From contig OY856188.1 of assembly GCA_963693315.1 (NCBI GenBank), forward strand, positions 163,142,002 to 163,206,001: DNA of 64,000 nt, written 5' to 3'. Shown in pieces: positions 42,605-54,958 of this stretch. This DNA comes from Diogma glabrata (lineage: Eukaryota; Arthropoda; Insecta; Diptera; Cylindrotomidae). The first letter of the stretch is position 1; each line of letters begins with the position of its first letter. The position numbers and the translations under genes are program-made. Below the pieces are notes generated by a model that saw only the letters and a program-made list of their open reading frames with translations, had not been told where the DNA came from and ran no database searches.

Positions 42605-43825
42605 AAATAAGAAGTGTTGTGTCGTAGGAATTACAAAATGTGTCACAACAACACATAGATACCTTTTAAGACGTAGGTCCCACAACAACATGCGTCTTGA
42701 GGTTTAGGTGGACGTTTTTTTTAAATCTTTGTGGATTGAAGGCACTCGAGACTATTGATTCGGGCAAAGCATTCCATGTGTACGATGTACGCACAAAGAA
42801 ATCCCTTTGCATTCTATTACTATGACAGTGAGTAATCTCGACAGCCCGACCGCCCGCACAAACCGATTGACGAGTAAAACGGGGAAAAACATATGTCTGA
42901 GGCATTATGGACCTGATGTCATCCGAGCACTGCTGGTGACGATATTTATAAAAAACAACGAGATCAGCAACAGTGCGACGATGTTGCAGGGAATCAAGAT
43001 CTAGTGTTAAATCTCGATCACCAACAATTCGTATAGCTCGCTTTTGAACAGAGTCCAAAAGAGCCAGGATAGTAACAGATGCAGCGCCCCAAACTTGACA
43101 ACAATACTCCATACAGGGACGAATATAAGACTTATAAATGAGGAGTAATTGATGCGAAGTAAAATATTTTTTACATCTATTGAGGAGGCCAAGTTTTCTT
43201 GACGCGCTCTTTGCCATGGCCATTATATGATCGTTCCAGAGTAAGTCATTGGATATTGTGACTCGCAATAAACGAATGCTTTTACATTCCTCTATTTGGT
43301 CGTCACACATATTAATTGAAATATCGTTGGGAAACTCGGTCTTTGATCTGGAAACAATCAATAGCTGTGTTTTGGTGGAATTAAAATTGACCAAATTTTT
43401 GTCATCCCAATCGGCGACTTTTTTTAGGTCCTCGTTTACATTTATGGCAGCATCTCTCCGGACGGGATTTATTCGTTCATGCATTTTACCCTTTGAAGAT
43501 AGAGGGACGAATGACTTGTGCAGTGTACTATCATCTGCAAAATTATTTATTGGGTTGCTGGTGATTTGCAACAGTTCGTTGATATAAATTAAAAATAAAG
43601 TGGGAGATAAAACTGAGCCTTGGGGTACACCAGCGGTTTTAATTTAGACTCAGAAGAAAAGCCATCTATAGATACCGAGATGTATCAGTTAGACAGAAAA
43701 TTTTGAATCAACTTCACGACTGCGGGATGAAAACCGTACGCAACGAGTTTGTTGATCAGGTTGGCATGCCAAATTCGATCAAATGCTTTTGAGATGTCTA
43801 ATGCGATCACGTACGTTTCACAATT
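42605..43825 (-). pseudogene. Jockey-like LINE fragment, reverse transcriptase C-terminal part
   Basis: Minus strand, close relative of the LINE in region 1. The 5' truncation is near 43825, inside the RT (LDISKAFDRIWHANLI). A stop and a frameshift near 43636 and 43690 precede GVPQGSVLSPTLF and NNFADDSTL. The rest stays open to 42666: LLNRCKKYF, SYIRPCMEYCCQVWGAAS, LDSVQKRAIRI, YTWNALPESIV and NVHLNLKTHVVVG. The T run at 42592-42604 is the A tail. ACAATTT on both sides may be a short target duplication. Confidence 0.85.
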
Positions 43826-44039
43826 TACATTTTAAAACATACACTGTTACAAATTAAAATTGTATATGTGTATTTATATTTCTGCTATTAAAAAATAGAT
43901 GACTCAATATGAATAAATTATCCAATTTTTATGTCAAAGACATAGCTGTCTTTAATTACAAGCCTTATTGTTTTTTTCGTTAATTTTTTACATATCCATA
44001 CATATAGTTATTCATGATGTTATATTTTTATTCTATTTA

Positions 44040-44746
44040 CACTACAAAATCCTATATTATTATTCTATTTACTCTATAAAGTTCTTAAAATCATTAAATA
44101 AAACATCTTTGAAGGTTTATTGTTTTTGAATTTTGCGTCTAGTAGGCTTATAACTAAAGAGGGTTTGTAAATTGTACTTTGTCATAAACAAAATCAAATT
44201 CAGATTTCAGATTTCTAAAATAAAAATTTCAGTTTTGATTTAGTTTTTGAATGGGTATGACGTTACGTAAATTCTTGATATATACGTAAAATAAATATTT
44301 TTTTTTCATTTTTCTTAAATAAATAGGTGAAATAATATTTTTTAGAAATATCTTAACACCAACTGTTTTTTATCATACTATTTAAAAAGAATATATGAAT
44401 ATTATGTATTTTACTATTATTATTTTAACAATTTTAATGTAAATTGTCCGTAAATAATTCAAAAATAAATCAACGTCATCCTCCAAACAGAGACAAATTA
44501 ACACTAACAAAATTATTTCATTCGATCAATTGATTGTCTTAACGGGTATTCTCAGGATGGTTTATTCTAGGATGGTTTATTCTAGTTAAGAAATTAGAAA
44601 ATAGATGGCTTTTAAAAAATTACTTTCGTCACTAGGTACGAAAGTAATTCGTATAGGTTTTTTTTTTCACCGGTGACGAAAAAGAAGTTTTCGATTCAAT
44701 GAACAAACATCGAAAGTAGATTTTTTATGTTGGGTAGTAGAAAAAA
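44040..44746 (+). repeat. 700-bp direct repeat, second copy
   Basis: Counterpart of 41641-42350, with small deletions and a tandem GGATGGTTTATTCTAG duplication near 44554-44585. Confidence 0.75.
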
Positions 44747-45797
44747 ACAATTTTTGTGCAAAACATTGTTTTTTTTGAAAAAAAAACCAACTTTTTTAAA
44801 ATTGTTTTAAACAGTGTTTAAAACAAACCAATTCTATAGAGGTGGTGGGTAGGGGCGTCAAACGTTATTCTTGCCTACATAGGGCGTAATTAAGTCTCGT
44901 CCCGGCTCTGTGCATAAGTGAATTTATGGACTTATATGCAACTTAGTGCTTCTTTTTTTAAAGTTAAGATAAAATTTACAAGTATCATTTTTCTAATCCT
45001 TTGTTAATTTTCTCTTGCCTTTGTAATTTCAATCATGCTATATCGTTTTGTTGTTTTGAAACAATAAAGGACAAAGGTATTAAATACTTACTAATCAGCG
45101 ATCGAGTCCCGAAGGCGATTTGGGTATAACGTTTATCAAATTGAGATTAAGACCAATTCGAGGGACGGTGATAAACATGATAATATTTTGTACCTTTCAG
45201 TTCAAATTGTTGAATCTTACCATTTTTTTCTTGAAATGCTTAATCTGAACATTTGTATTTTCAAAGTACATACTTTTGATTTTCTCTTTTCTAATGCTTG
45301 TTATATATGTGGTATTTAATCAATCTCTGGCCGTGTTTTTTGCATTGCATTCTATTTTTGCAATGGAACTGAAACTAACCCTTCAATCCCATGTATTTGA
45401 TTGTCAAAATAATACGAATTTTATACGAACTATGCTTGGATGAGAATATATATACGTTAAATATTTATCTAAGAATAGTTTTGTTAAACGAAATTCCAGA
45501 ATAAATTTAATGATAAAACATAGAACTCTTATTATTGTAGTGTATTTTTATTATGAGAAATCCATTTTCATAGCGTAAAACTTGCGTCTCCCGCGTTGAT
45601 CATGTTGAAGCTATTATGAGAGCCAAAGTGTAGGCACCTTGACTATACGATATATCTTGACTATATTGACTATCTTGACTATTACATCTCACTCAGATTT
45701 AGCATGATAAAAAATACCACTGGTCTTTAAATTATAAACAAAAGTTACAAAAAAATGATAATTTTACTATTTTAACGTTAATCTGCGCTATGAATCT
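44747..45797. other. No gene seen; 3' flank of the FGFRL1-like gene
   Basis: Contains a GTTTTAAACAGTGTTTAAAAC stretch at 44800-44825 like one near 22210-22255, then mostly unique AT-rich sequence. TTGACTAT repeats lie at 45640-45680. The 3' untranslated part of the minus-strand gene probably lies at the right edge; no clear polyadenylation signal was found. Confidence 0.45.
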
Positions 45798-48349
45798 TCA
45801 TATTTCATATATTTTGTAGCCTTCCACAAAATTTATTTTACGCTGATGAATTCGTTGTACACAAAATTCTTCACTTTTACACCTAGTTCTTCTAGTAAAC
45901 TTTGTTAGACCAAAACAACCCCAAATCAGTAAAGGAATACTAGCAAAAACTATCGGAATTAAAAATAGTAAGAAAAATTGCTTTTTCCCAGCGGTTTTCG
46001 GTGTAAATTCTGGAATAATATTTAAATAAATGTCACGAACTGTATATCCTTGAAAATTAATTCCTATACACAAATATGCTCCTACATCATTTTCGGATAC
46101 ATTATTTATAATAAGTTTACTGAGATAAGTATCTCCTGATAACTCTTTTTCGCCTGCGGATTCCAAAATTTCAAAATCAAAATTATTTTTATTATGTAAG
46201 CTCTTTTGTTCAAACTGAAATATAAAAGTTTCTGCTGATATACTTCTATAATCCACTGGTCTTATCCATTTTATAGAAGGAGGTACTTTACTATGAACTC
46301 GACAGCTTAAAACTGCTTGTGACCTTACAGTTGTTGTAATATTTGTCGGGTTTCCAATGAATTCTGGCGGCAAAATTTTTGAATCTGTAAATAATAACTC
46401 TAATTTATTTAAAAATTAAATAAAAAATATTTTATCTATTTTACAGCACTACAATAAAAATAAATTACGCAGAATCTGTTCTTTAAAACTCGATGTTCAT
46501 GAGTATTTTAAAATATCCTTAAAGTTATTACTCAACAGTCATGGCCTTGTCGTTTCTAAATTATCTGGGAAAAAACAACCTGGTTTACTCATATATAATT
46601 AAGGTAATTTTTGAATACAATTATAAAATAAAAGAAATTCCCAATTACTAAAATCAGCCAGATAAACATTTCAGTCTTTTTGGTATCAGTTTCGTAAGTA
46701 TACACCCAGACGTGCTATATTATATGTACCAGGTGATGATGAAAGAAAAATCAAAAAATCAATCAACCTAAGTGTCGATTCTGTTGTTTTTGATTGTGAA
46801 GATGGTGTGGCGATGAGTAGAAAGGTTTTAAGGTTTGAATAAAAGCTTGGTAACGCTTTAATAAAATTTTTACTATAGGCGGTTGCTCGACAACTAATTC
46901 GCAATACGTTTGAAAAATATGGTAATACCAAGACCTCAAAAGCTGAGTGGGCTGTTCGTATTAATCCAGTAGACAGTGAATATTTTGAAGAAGATATGCG
47001 TATCATATTCTCAGGTCAAATTAAACCAAAAACGGTTTGTTTACCAAAAGTGCATCACATTACAGATATAATAAAATTTCATCAAACGTTAGAAAAAGTG
47101 TTAAATCCTTCTATTAAACTTAATTTATTAATTTTCACGGAATCATGTCATGGCGTACTAAATTTACGTAGTATTTGCGAGACAGCTGAAGAATTAAGTC
47201 GGTTGAAAAACAATTTCAAATTAGACGGAATAATTTTTGGTAGCGATGATTATTGTTCATCAATTGGTATAACACGATCCGAAAGTTCTATTGAAATTTT
47301 ATATGCAAGACAGTATATTATTATGATGGCAAAGGCATTTAACATTCAAGCAATTGACATGGTTTTTATCGATTTTCGAGGTAAAATAAAAAAAATTAAA
47401 TTACAAATATATATATAAAAACATTTCATTACAGATCCAACTAGATTACGTTTACAAAGTGAAGAAGGCTATAGGTACGGCTACACTGGAAAACAGGTAA
47501 TCCATCCTGACCAAATTGAAATTGTTCAAACAGCTATGACCCCTTCTAAAGATAAAATTGCGTGGGCTGAAGATTTATTGTCATCGTTTGAAAAATATCA
47601 CCTGTCCGGAAAAGGAGCATTTGTTTATAAAAATCAAATGATTGATATGCCAACTATTAAGCAGGCCAGAAATATAATTGATACCCTTAAGATTATTAAA
47701 TAGGGTAGTCTCTGGTCACTATTTTTATAAAGGTATCGTTTACACTATGTAAATTATAGATAGTTCAAAGCTGTTTAATAAAGTAGATTTCATAATGTTT
47801 AATTGAAGGAGTATTTGTTTTAAGCAAGAAGTGAATTTTTACAACATTATTGTTGAAATAGATTGAAAAATGAAATTGTCAAAAGTACATATATGAAAAT
47901 ATGTTGCATTTCTCACCTATAACTTCTAGTTGGTATGTTTTAAAAATTTGTATCAATATTTTTGTGTCATTGTTTTTCCTCTTGTACGGATGCATAAAGC
48001 AGTTGTATAATCCTGAATCTGCTTCTGTGGCATTTTTAACCGTTAGCGTTAATTTTCTGCACGGTTTTCCATCACACATAATCATTTTCCATGGTATTTG
48101 ATGAATTGCTTTTTGATTTGTGCATGACGTTTTATTAAAACCCTCACTACAAGCCTTCGCAAAGATTTATTAAATAGAAAAAATATTTGATTTTATTTAT
48201 ATTGAAAATATGTACCTTAAAAACCCAGTGAATATCCGATAAATTCATTAATTCTGTATTTCCATTTCTAACGCCACATTTTAGTTGAATATTCCTTCCG
48301 GCATTCTGTTGTATAAGTTTTGGTGTTTCTTTAATCTTATCACGATCAC
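45798..48349 (-). CDS. FGFRL1: FGFRL1-like immunoglobulin membrane protein, 3' exons
   Basis: Three exons on the minus strand: 48349-48216, 48154-47917 and 46384-45798, with matching phases and GT/AG borders. The introns are 61 bp and 1532 bp. The first two exons give one Ig domain (IQLKCGVRNG, DIHWVFK, then ATEADSGLYNCF). The last gives a second Ig domain (AVLSCRVHSKVPPSIKWI, ENDVGAYLCIGINFQGY), a transmembrane helix (FFLLFLIPIVFASIPLLIWG) and a short basic tail, with a stop at 45798-45800. No kinase domain follows. The architecture and the last Ig domain resemble FGF receptor-like 1, a decoy-type or adhesion receptor. Signal peptide and earlier exons are not found to the right and may lie beyond the window. 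The large intron holds CLYBL on the other strand. Confidence 0.7.
46541..47703 (+). CDS. CLYBL: Citramalyl-CoA lyase (CLYBL), complete, four exons
   Basis: Exons 46541-46603, 46675-46824, 46879-47380 and 47435-47703 join in phase to 327 codons, with GT/AG introns of 71, 54 and 54 bp. The start MALSFLNYLG is short and hydrophobic/basic, consistent with a mitochondrial leader. The core has YTPRRAILYVPG, VDSVVFDCEDGVA, WAVRINP, CLPKV, FTESCHG, FGSDDYCSSIG, YARQYIIMMAKAF, then YTGKQVIHPDQI and KGAFVYKNQMIDMP. This is the full CitE/HpcH-type barrel of CLYBL, which cleaves citramalyl-CoA in mitochondria as part of C5 (itaconate) breakdown and helps spare vitamin B12. The length is close to the usual 340. 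GSDD replaces the commoner GGED near the metal site. It lies wholly inside an intron of the FGFRL1-like gene, on the opposite strand. Confidence 0.88.
47777..47782 (+). terminator. Polyadenylation signal for CLYBL
   Basis: AATAAA, 74 bp after the CLYBL stop codon and the first such hexamer downstream of it. Confidence 0.6.
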
Positions 48350-48900
48350 CTGAAACTTAATTTTCAAGAAATGCTAAATATGCATAGACAAAAAAATATT
48401 TGCAAATTCATTTAAACATCCATTGATATCATTTTTATTGATTTTGCAAAGTTTTTATGTTTTATTTCAACAAATTAAAAAATTTAATGAACTATTGAAT
48501 GATTTAAAACTTAAAAGTGTAATCATATATATAATAGACAAGCTACGAAAAAGCGCAGCCATATCATAGGAAAGAAGAGAATACGGAAGGGAAAGGATAG
48601 AATACAAAAAAATATAAAAAAATTAAACGACGATTAAAATAAACGAAACAAACTTTGAATATCTTTAAATTTTATTTTATTAAATTTCATTTCAGTTTCA
48701 GTTTATGCTTTGCTTGAACTAGACGTTGCAAACAGGGTTTATGTGATTAATTTATGAAAAAATATTTTGTGCAAAGGCACAGGGGCCCCCTAGTTATCAT
48801 AAAATTGTATTGAATGATATAAAGAATATAATTTTTGAAATAGATATTTCTTTAAATGAATTAGCTAAAAATAAGATGATATATTTCCTAATTTTAGTTA
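48350..48900. other. Intronic sequence of FGFRL1-like gene, no exon seen
   Basis: Starts with the acceptor AAGTTTCAG on the minus strand. The rest is AT-rich with no Ig-type exon. Confidence 0.45.
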
Positions 48901-49463
48901 TAGTCTCTGGGCCCACGCCGATTTCATGTGATGATTACCACATATTTTATACTTCGTAAAGCACCTGTCCTTGACGAGTCTGAAAACTTTTGTTCTGCGA
49001 TTTTCCTCAAATCGGCCGCTTTTTTGTTTGGCAAGCTCCGAAAAATGCCGATTGCCAGCGATCTTGTAAATTTGCTACCACATTTGTTATTTTTAACTAT
49101 GGGGGTTGGAAATTTGTTTTAGAACACGAGGATAAGCTTGTCTGACCAAAATGTGTCTGCTATTGTCCAGCCCGACAACTGACATTTTGGATGTTTGGGT
49201 TGTCGAACTAGACAATAGCAGACAATTTTTTTTCGGCCAAGGTTACCCTCGTGTTCTAAATCAAATTCCCAACGTCCATAGCTAAAAAAAAAATTTACAA
49301 AATCCCGGATAATCGGGGTTTTTCGGAAATTGCCGAACGAAAAAGCGGCCGATTTGAGGAAAATCGCAGAACAAAAGTTTTCGGGCTCGTCAAGGACAAG
49401 CGCCTCACGAAGTATAAAATATGTGGTAATCATCACATGAAATCGGCGTGGGCCCAGGGACTA
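48901..49463. mobile_element. 563-bp foldback MITE, TTA duplication
   Basis: Ends TAGTCTCTGGGCCCACGCCG and its near-perfect inverse; arms of about 250 bp. TTA on both sides (48898-48900, 49464-49466) is a 3-bp duplication of the kind made by PIF/Harbinger transposases. The two matching ORFs on opposite arms are products of the inverted repeat and not genes. Confidence 0.8.
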
Positions 49464-49774
49464 TTAGAAGTTTTACATAACTAAATTTTCGGAATATTAA
49501 AAAATTTTAGTAAATTGTATGAATCATACATTTTGAACTCATAAAAGTTAAATTAGAAGAAAATGGGATTTTATTCTGTGTGTATACTGTATACAGGTAT
49601 ACTATTTTATACGAAATTTATAGAATTACAATCTCAGAAATTAATTTTCAATATTAAATTAATCCTTTGGGTTTGCAGACATTTGTGGCGAACATCAGTA
49701 CTAGATATGTACTAAAAATTTCGAACTTTAAATGCTATTAGATAAATAGCAACATCTAACCATTAGAATTGTGA
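49464..49774. other. No gene seen
   Basis: AT-rich sequence between two MITEs. Confidence 0.5.
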
Positions 49775-50213
49775 TGTCGTTTTCTTTTTGCCAAAAAATT
49801 TGCTCTGACACGCCGATTTTTGCTCTCAGATCAAGTTATTTTGACATTACGTATTCTATTTGACAAAAAACGTGATTTTTTTGCCCTAAAAATATTTTTC
49901 TGAATCTAGATTTTTTCGTAGAGCAAGTTATAAATACAATAGAGTTGCACATCTGTAAAAATTAGTAAACAAACAAGACGCCATTTACTTATAATTATTA
50001 TTTTAATGTGAAATAGTTATTGTTTAAATAAATGTTTTGTTTAAATCGTGTTTTAAATTAAAAATTAATAAAAAATATTCAATTAAATACTATTAATTAC
50101 AATAATATTAAATGACAGTTCACAAACACAACTACAAAACTAGATCAAATTTTTTCATATTCTTTTTTTTGAAAAAAAATCACTTTTTCTGCTCTGGCAA
50201 AAAGAAAACGACA
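49775..50213. mobile_element. 439-bp MITE, TGA duplication
   Basis: TGTCGTTTTCTTTTTGCC and its exact inverse bound the element. TGA on each side (49772-49774, 50214-50216) is a probable 3-bp duplication. Noncoding. Confidence 0.75.
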
Positions 50214-50216
50214 TGA

Positions 50217-50913
50217 CTTTCTTGCTGCTTTGATTTTTTTAACACGTTTTTTCTTGATTTGTCTAAAGAGTTTTTTAAGCCACTCATTCATTTGATTAGA
50301 ATTGTGTTCAGAAGCAAAAAAAGATTATAATAAAAACACTACAATAGTTATTATAAAAACTTATAATTTTAACGAAATTGTTGAAATTAATTGTACTCGT
50401 ATTCAAATGTATATATGTTTTAAAAAATTTTTTCAATAATTTGTTCTAATAAAAATAAAATAATATTAGGAGTAATTGTATAACATGTCGAATAAAAAAG
50501 TGTCATATAAAAGGTTAACGGAGTAAAACAACAGCGTTGCGGCTACTCAATAAAGATATTTTCTGCATTACTATAGCCATAAAAAAGAGCTATAACTGAT
50601 GAACCCGACGTGATAGGAGCTGAAAATAAGTACACAATAAACAACGCTAGTAAAATTTGGAGGCAATCAAGGTATGTTCAAAGAAGAATAAAAGCGCAAT
50701 ACGAACGTGCCAAAATACATATCTAGTTGCAGGATGGGACTAAACTATTTTTGTTAAATACATAACAATTTAAATAGAACATTTTACATAGCTTAATTTG
50801 TTTAAACTAAAAAATTAAATTTATAAATATTAATAAACATATAATTATTTTTTTTATTTAAATTTCAATCATTACACAAACTGATGTCGAGTTCTTTCAG
50901 CCAAAAATTTTGA
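50217..50913. other. No clear gene
   Basis: AT-rich. A short stretch at 50625-50725 reads NNASKIWRQSRYVQRRIKAQ in one frame, which may be a scrap of a coding exon I do not recognise. Confidence 0.35.
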
Positions 50914-53900
50914 TTTTTACTTCACCACAATTTTAAATTGTGTGAAGTAATGCAATCTATCGTGAAAAAAAAAAATCTTACATACCCCAAATTTTGTTTT
51001 TTCTTTTGTTTTGGACCATCCTCTATCCAAATAGCCAATAAAAATTTTGGTGTACGTCTGTGTGTGGGTGGGTGGGTGGGTGGGTGGGTGGGTGGGTGGG
51101 TGGGTGGGTGGGTGGGTGGGTGAGTTTTCTGCATAGGATCTTCATGAAACTTAGGCAAATGATACAGGTTCACTTGAAAATGGAAGATCTGGATTCATTT
51201 TAAATTTGGACAAAATGGCGGGGGGTCTCCCGAACACCTCTAAGTTTAAATCTTGAATAACTTCTGATCTCGAGCTATGATCTTATTGAAACTTAGTATA
51301 TAAGGTTTTAATACTGTTTCCAATATTTCTGCATACCAACTTCCGGTTTGTCACTTCCGGTTAAAAAGTTTTTTTTTCAGGTGTTTATCCCTACTGTAGC
51401 CTACAATTACCGATCGATTTTCATGAAACGTTGCGAAAAGCTTTTAAATAACATAAGAAAGATTTTATCAGCTTTTGGAGCACATTGGATAAAGGGTTGG
51501 GGGGTCCACCATACAACAGGTGGTTTTTTCCACAAAGTTTTTATGTTTGTTGGGAGCATAAAACATTCATTCGTGAATGAATTTTGATGACACTTTGGAA
51601 AAAGATGCAAACATGTATGACAAAGAACTGATTAGTTTTTGAGCGATAGTGAACAAAGTGGTGGGGGGTCCCTGGAGCACCTGTTTTTTTGAAAGCTCTA
51701 TAACTTCTGTACGTGATAAGCGAATTGGATGAAACTTGGTACATGAGTATGTAGTACGGTTTAAAATAGTTCTGCATCCCAACTTCCGGTTTTTCACTTC
51801 CGGTAAAAAAAATTTTTTTGTACTTTTTTGAAGTTTTTTCAGTGTCTTTATGCACACTACAGCCTACAATAATGAAGTGATTATGATGAAACTTATGGAA
51901 TAGGGTTCCAATTAGTGTGAAAAGATAATTATCATGTTTTGGGACACATTGATCAAAGTGGTGGGGGGTCTACCATACAAATGCTGACTTTTCACACTTT
52001 GTTTTTTAAGTTTGTTGGGAGCATACAGACTTCATTCATTATTCAATTTTAATGAAACTTTGGCAAATGATGGAGACTTAAGTAACAAAGAACTGATTAG
52101 TTTTTGGATAATATTGGAATAAGCGGTAGGGGTCCTCCCGAACACCTGTTTAATGTGTCACACTTTTTTCAATGTTTGTTGGGAGCACACAGCATTCGTT
52201 CGTGAACGAATTTTGATGACACTTTGGAAAAAGATGCAAACATGTATGGCAAAGAACTGATTAGTTTTTGAGCGATAGTGAACAAAGTGGTGGGGGGTCC
52301 CTGGAGCACCTGTTTTTTTGAAAGCTCTATAACTTCTGTACGTGATAAGCGAATTGGATGAAACTTGGTACATAAGTATGTAGTACGGTTTAAAATAGTT
52401 CTGCATCCCAACTTCCGGTTTTTCACTTCCGGTAAAAAAAATTTGTTTGTACTTTTTTGAAGTTTTTTCAGTGTCTTTATGCACACTACAGCCTACAATA
52501 ATGAAGTGATTATGATCAAACTTATGGAATAGGGTTCCAATTAGTGTGAAAAGATAATTATCATGTTTTGGGACACATTGATCAAAGTGGTGGGGGGTCT
52601 ACCATACAAATGCTGACTTTTCACACTTTGTTTTTTAAGTTTGTTGGGAGCATACAGACTTCATTCATTATTCAATTTTAATGAAACTTTGGCAAATGAT
52701 GGAGACTTAAGTAACAAAGAACTGATTAGTTTTTGGATAATATTGGAATAAGTGATGGGGGTCCTCCCGAACACCTGTTTAATGTGTCACACTTTTTTCA
52801 ATGTTTGTTGGGAGCACACAGCATTCGTTCGTGAACGAATTTTGATGACACTTTGGAAAAAGATGCAAACATGTATGGCAAAGAACTGATTAGTTTTTGA
52901 GCGATAGTGAACAAAGTGGTGGGGGGTCCCTGGAGCACCTGTTTTTTTGAAAGCTCTATAACTTCTGTACGTGATAAGCGAATTGGATGAAACTTGGTAC
53001 ATGAGTATGTAGTACGGTTTAAAATAGTTCTGCATCCCAACTTCCGGTTTTTCACTTCCGGTAAAAAAAATTTTTTTGTTCTTTTTTGAAGTTTTTTCAG
53101 TGTCTTTATGCACACTACAGTCTACAATAATGAAGTGATTATGATGAAACTTATGGAATAGGGTTCCAATTAGTGTGAAAAGATAATTATCATGTTTTAG
53201 GACACATTGATCAAAGTGGTGGGGGGTCTACCATACAAATGCTGACTTTTCACACTTTGTTTTTTAAGTTTGTTGGGAGCATACAGGCTTCATTCATTAT
53301 TCAATTTTAATGACACTTTGGCAAATGATGGAGACTTAAGTAACAAAGAACTGATTAGTTTTTGGATAATATTGGAATAAGTGGTGGGGGTCCTCCCGAA
53401 CACCTGTTTAATGTGTCACACTTTTTTCAATGTTTGTTGGGAGCACACAGCATTCGTTCGTGAACGAATTTTGATGACACTTTGGAAAAAGATGCAAACA
53501 TGTATGGTAAAGAACTGATTAGTTTTTGAGCGAAAGTGAACAAAGTGGTGGGGGGTCCCTGGAGCACCTGTTTTTTTGAAAGCTCAATAACATCTGTACC
53601 TGATAATCGAATTGGATGAAACTTTGTACATAAGCATTTAGTATGATTTACAAAAATTCTGCATCCCAACTTCCGGTGTTTTGCTTCCGGTAAAAAAAAA
53701 TTTTTTTTACTTGTTGGCAGTTTTTTCAGTATCTTTATGCACACTACAGCCTACAATAATGAAGTGATTATGATAAAACTTATGGAAAAATTTCAATTAG
53801 TATAAGAAGATAATTATCATCTTTTGGGACACATTGATCAAAGTGGCGGGGGATCTACCATACAACTGCTGACTTTTTATACTTGGTTTTTAAAGTTTGT

Positions 53901-54444
53901 TGGGAGCATACAGATTTCATTCATTAATCAATTTTAATGGCACTTTGAAAAAAGATAAAGACTTTATTGACAAAGAATTGACTAGTTTTTGGACAATATT
54001 GGGATAAGTGGTGGGGTCCTCCCGAACACCTGTTTATTGTTTCAATGTTTGTTGGAAACATACAACATTCGTTCGTTAAGTAATTTTGATTACACTTTGC
54101 AAAAAGATGCAAATATGTATGGCAAGGAACTGATTAGTTTTTTTAGCGATAGTGAACAAAGTGGTGGGGGGTCCTCCAAGCACCTGTTATTTTGGAAGCT
54201 CAATAACTTCTGTACCTAATAATCGAGTTGGATGAAATTTGGTACATACCCATTTAGTAAAGTTTACAACAGTTCTGCATCCTAACTTCCGCTTTGTCAC
54301 TTCCGATAAAATTTTTTTTACTTTTTTTCGTACAACAGAATTTATGTTTGTTGGAATACTACTGCTTGCTTTAATATTTTTATTATTAGAACTACGAAGT
54401 CTATAACATTGGTTAGCTTTTAATTAAAGTATTTTATGGATATT
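50914..54444. mobile_element. Tandem-repeat element, copy I
   Basis: Begins with the hairpin ACTTCACCACAATTTTAAAT...GAAGT (50919-50948), then unique sequence, a GGGT array (51061-51121), and four units. The landmark AGTGTCTTTATGCAC recurs at 51841, 52470, 53099 and 53728 (there AGTATC), exactly 629 bp apart. The end, about ATTTTATGGATATT, matches copy II. Motifs CACTTCCGGTAAAA, GTGGTGGGGGGTCC, AAAGAACTGATTAGTTTTT and TGAAACTT recur within units. Two overlapping minus-strand ORFs per unit are explained by repetition. Confidence 0.8.
51061..51121 (+). repeat. GGGT microsatellite, copy I
   Basis: About fourteen GGGT units; translations as HPPT repeats are artefacts. Confidence 0.9.
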
Positions 54445-54958
54445 AGCTCATTATATATCCAGAACACTATGTTTCCAGAGCTGTGGTGAAGTCAGCCTAT
54501 GCATCAGCGTCGCAATATTTTTTTTAGATTTTTTGATGGGTTGAGATTTTTTGATGGGCTGAGATTTTTTGATGGGTTGGGTTTCCATCAAATTTTAACA
54601 CAAACACACACATAAATGTCAAGTATAAAAACAATAAAAAGCTTGACGCTGTTTTGTTTTTAATTTATCATCGTTGATAGTTCTTGTGATTATTAGGTTT
54701 TATTAAACTAAACATAAATTCTGTGTGAAAGTATAATTATTTTGTGTTTACATCATTATTTTAATTTGAAATTAAATCGAAAATTTATTGTTTTGCTACC
54801 AATACAACGATAAAAAACAATAATACGGTTTTGTCGTCCTTTCAACCACATTAAAAATTGATAAAACTCATAAATCTGAGGGAACTCAACATAAGTAATA
54901 AATAATTTAACAAAACTAATCAGAAATTAACTAAAACAATTACATCAAACATAAAAAA
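54445..54958. other. No gene seen
   Basis: Includes three tandem 18-bp units AGATTTTTTGATGGGTTG (54526-54579); otherwise AT-rich. Confidence 0.6.

Noticed and set aside
48928..49436. Two similar proteins on opposite strands
   Set aside because: They are the two arms of the foldback MITE read in opposite directions.
50922..51173. Protein with repeated HPPT
   Set aside because: Translation of the GGGT microsatellite; no other coding signal.
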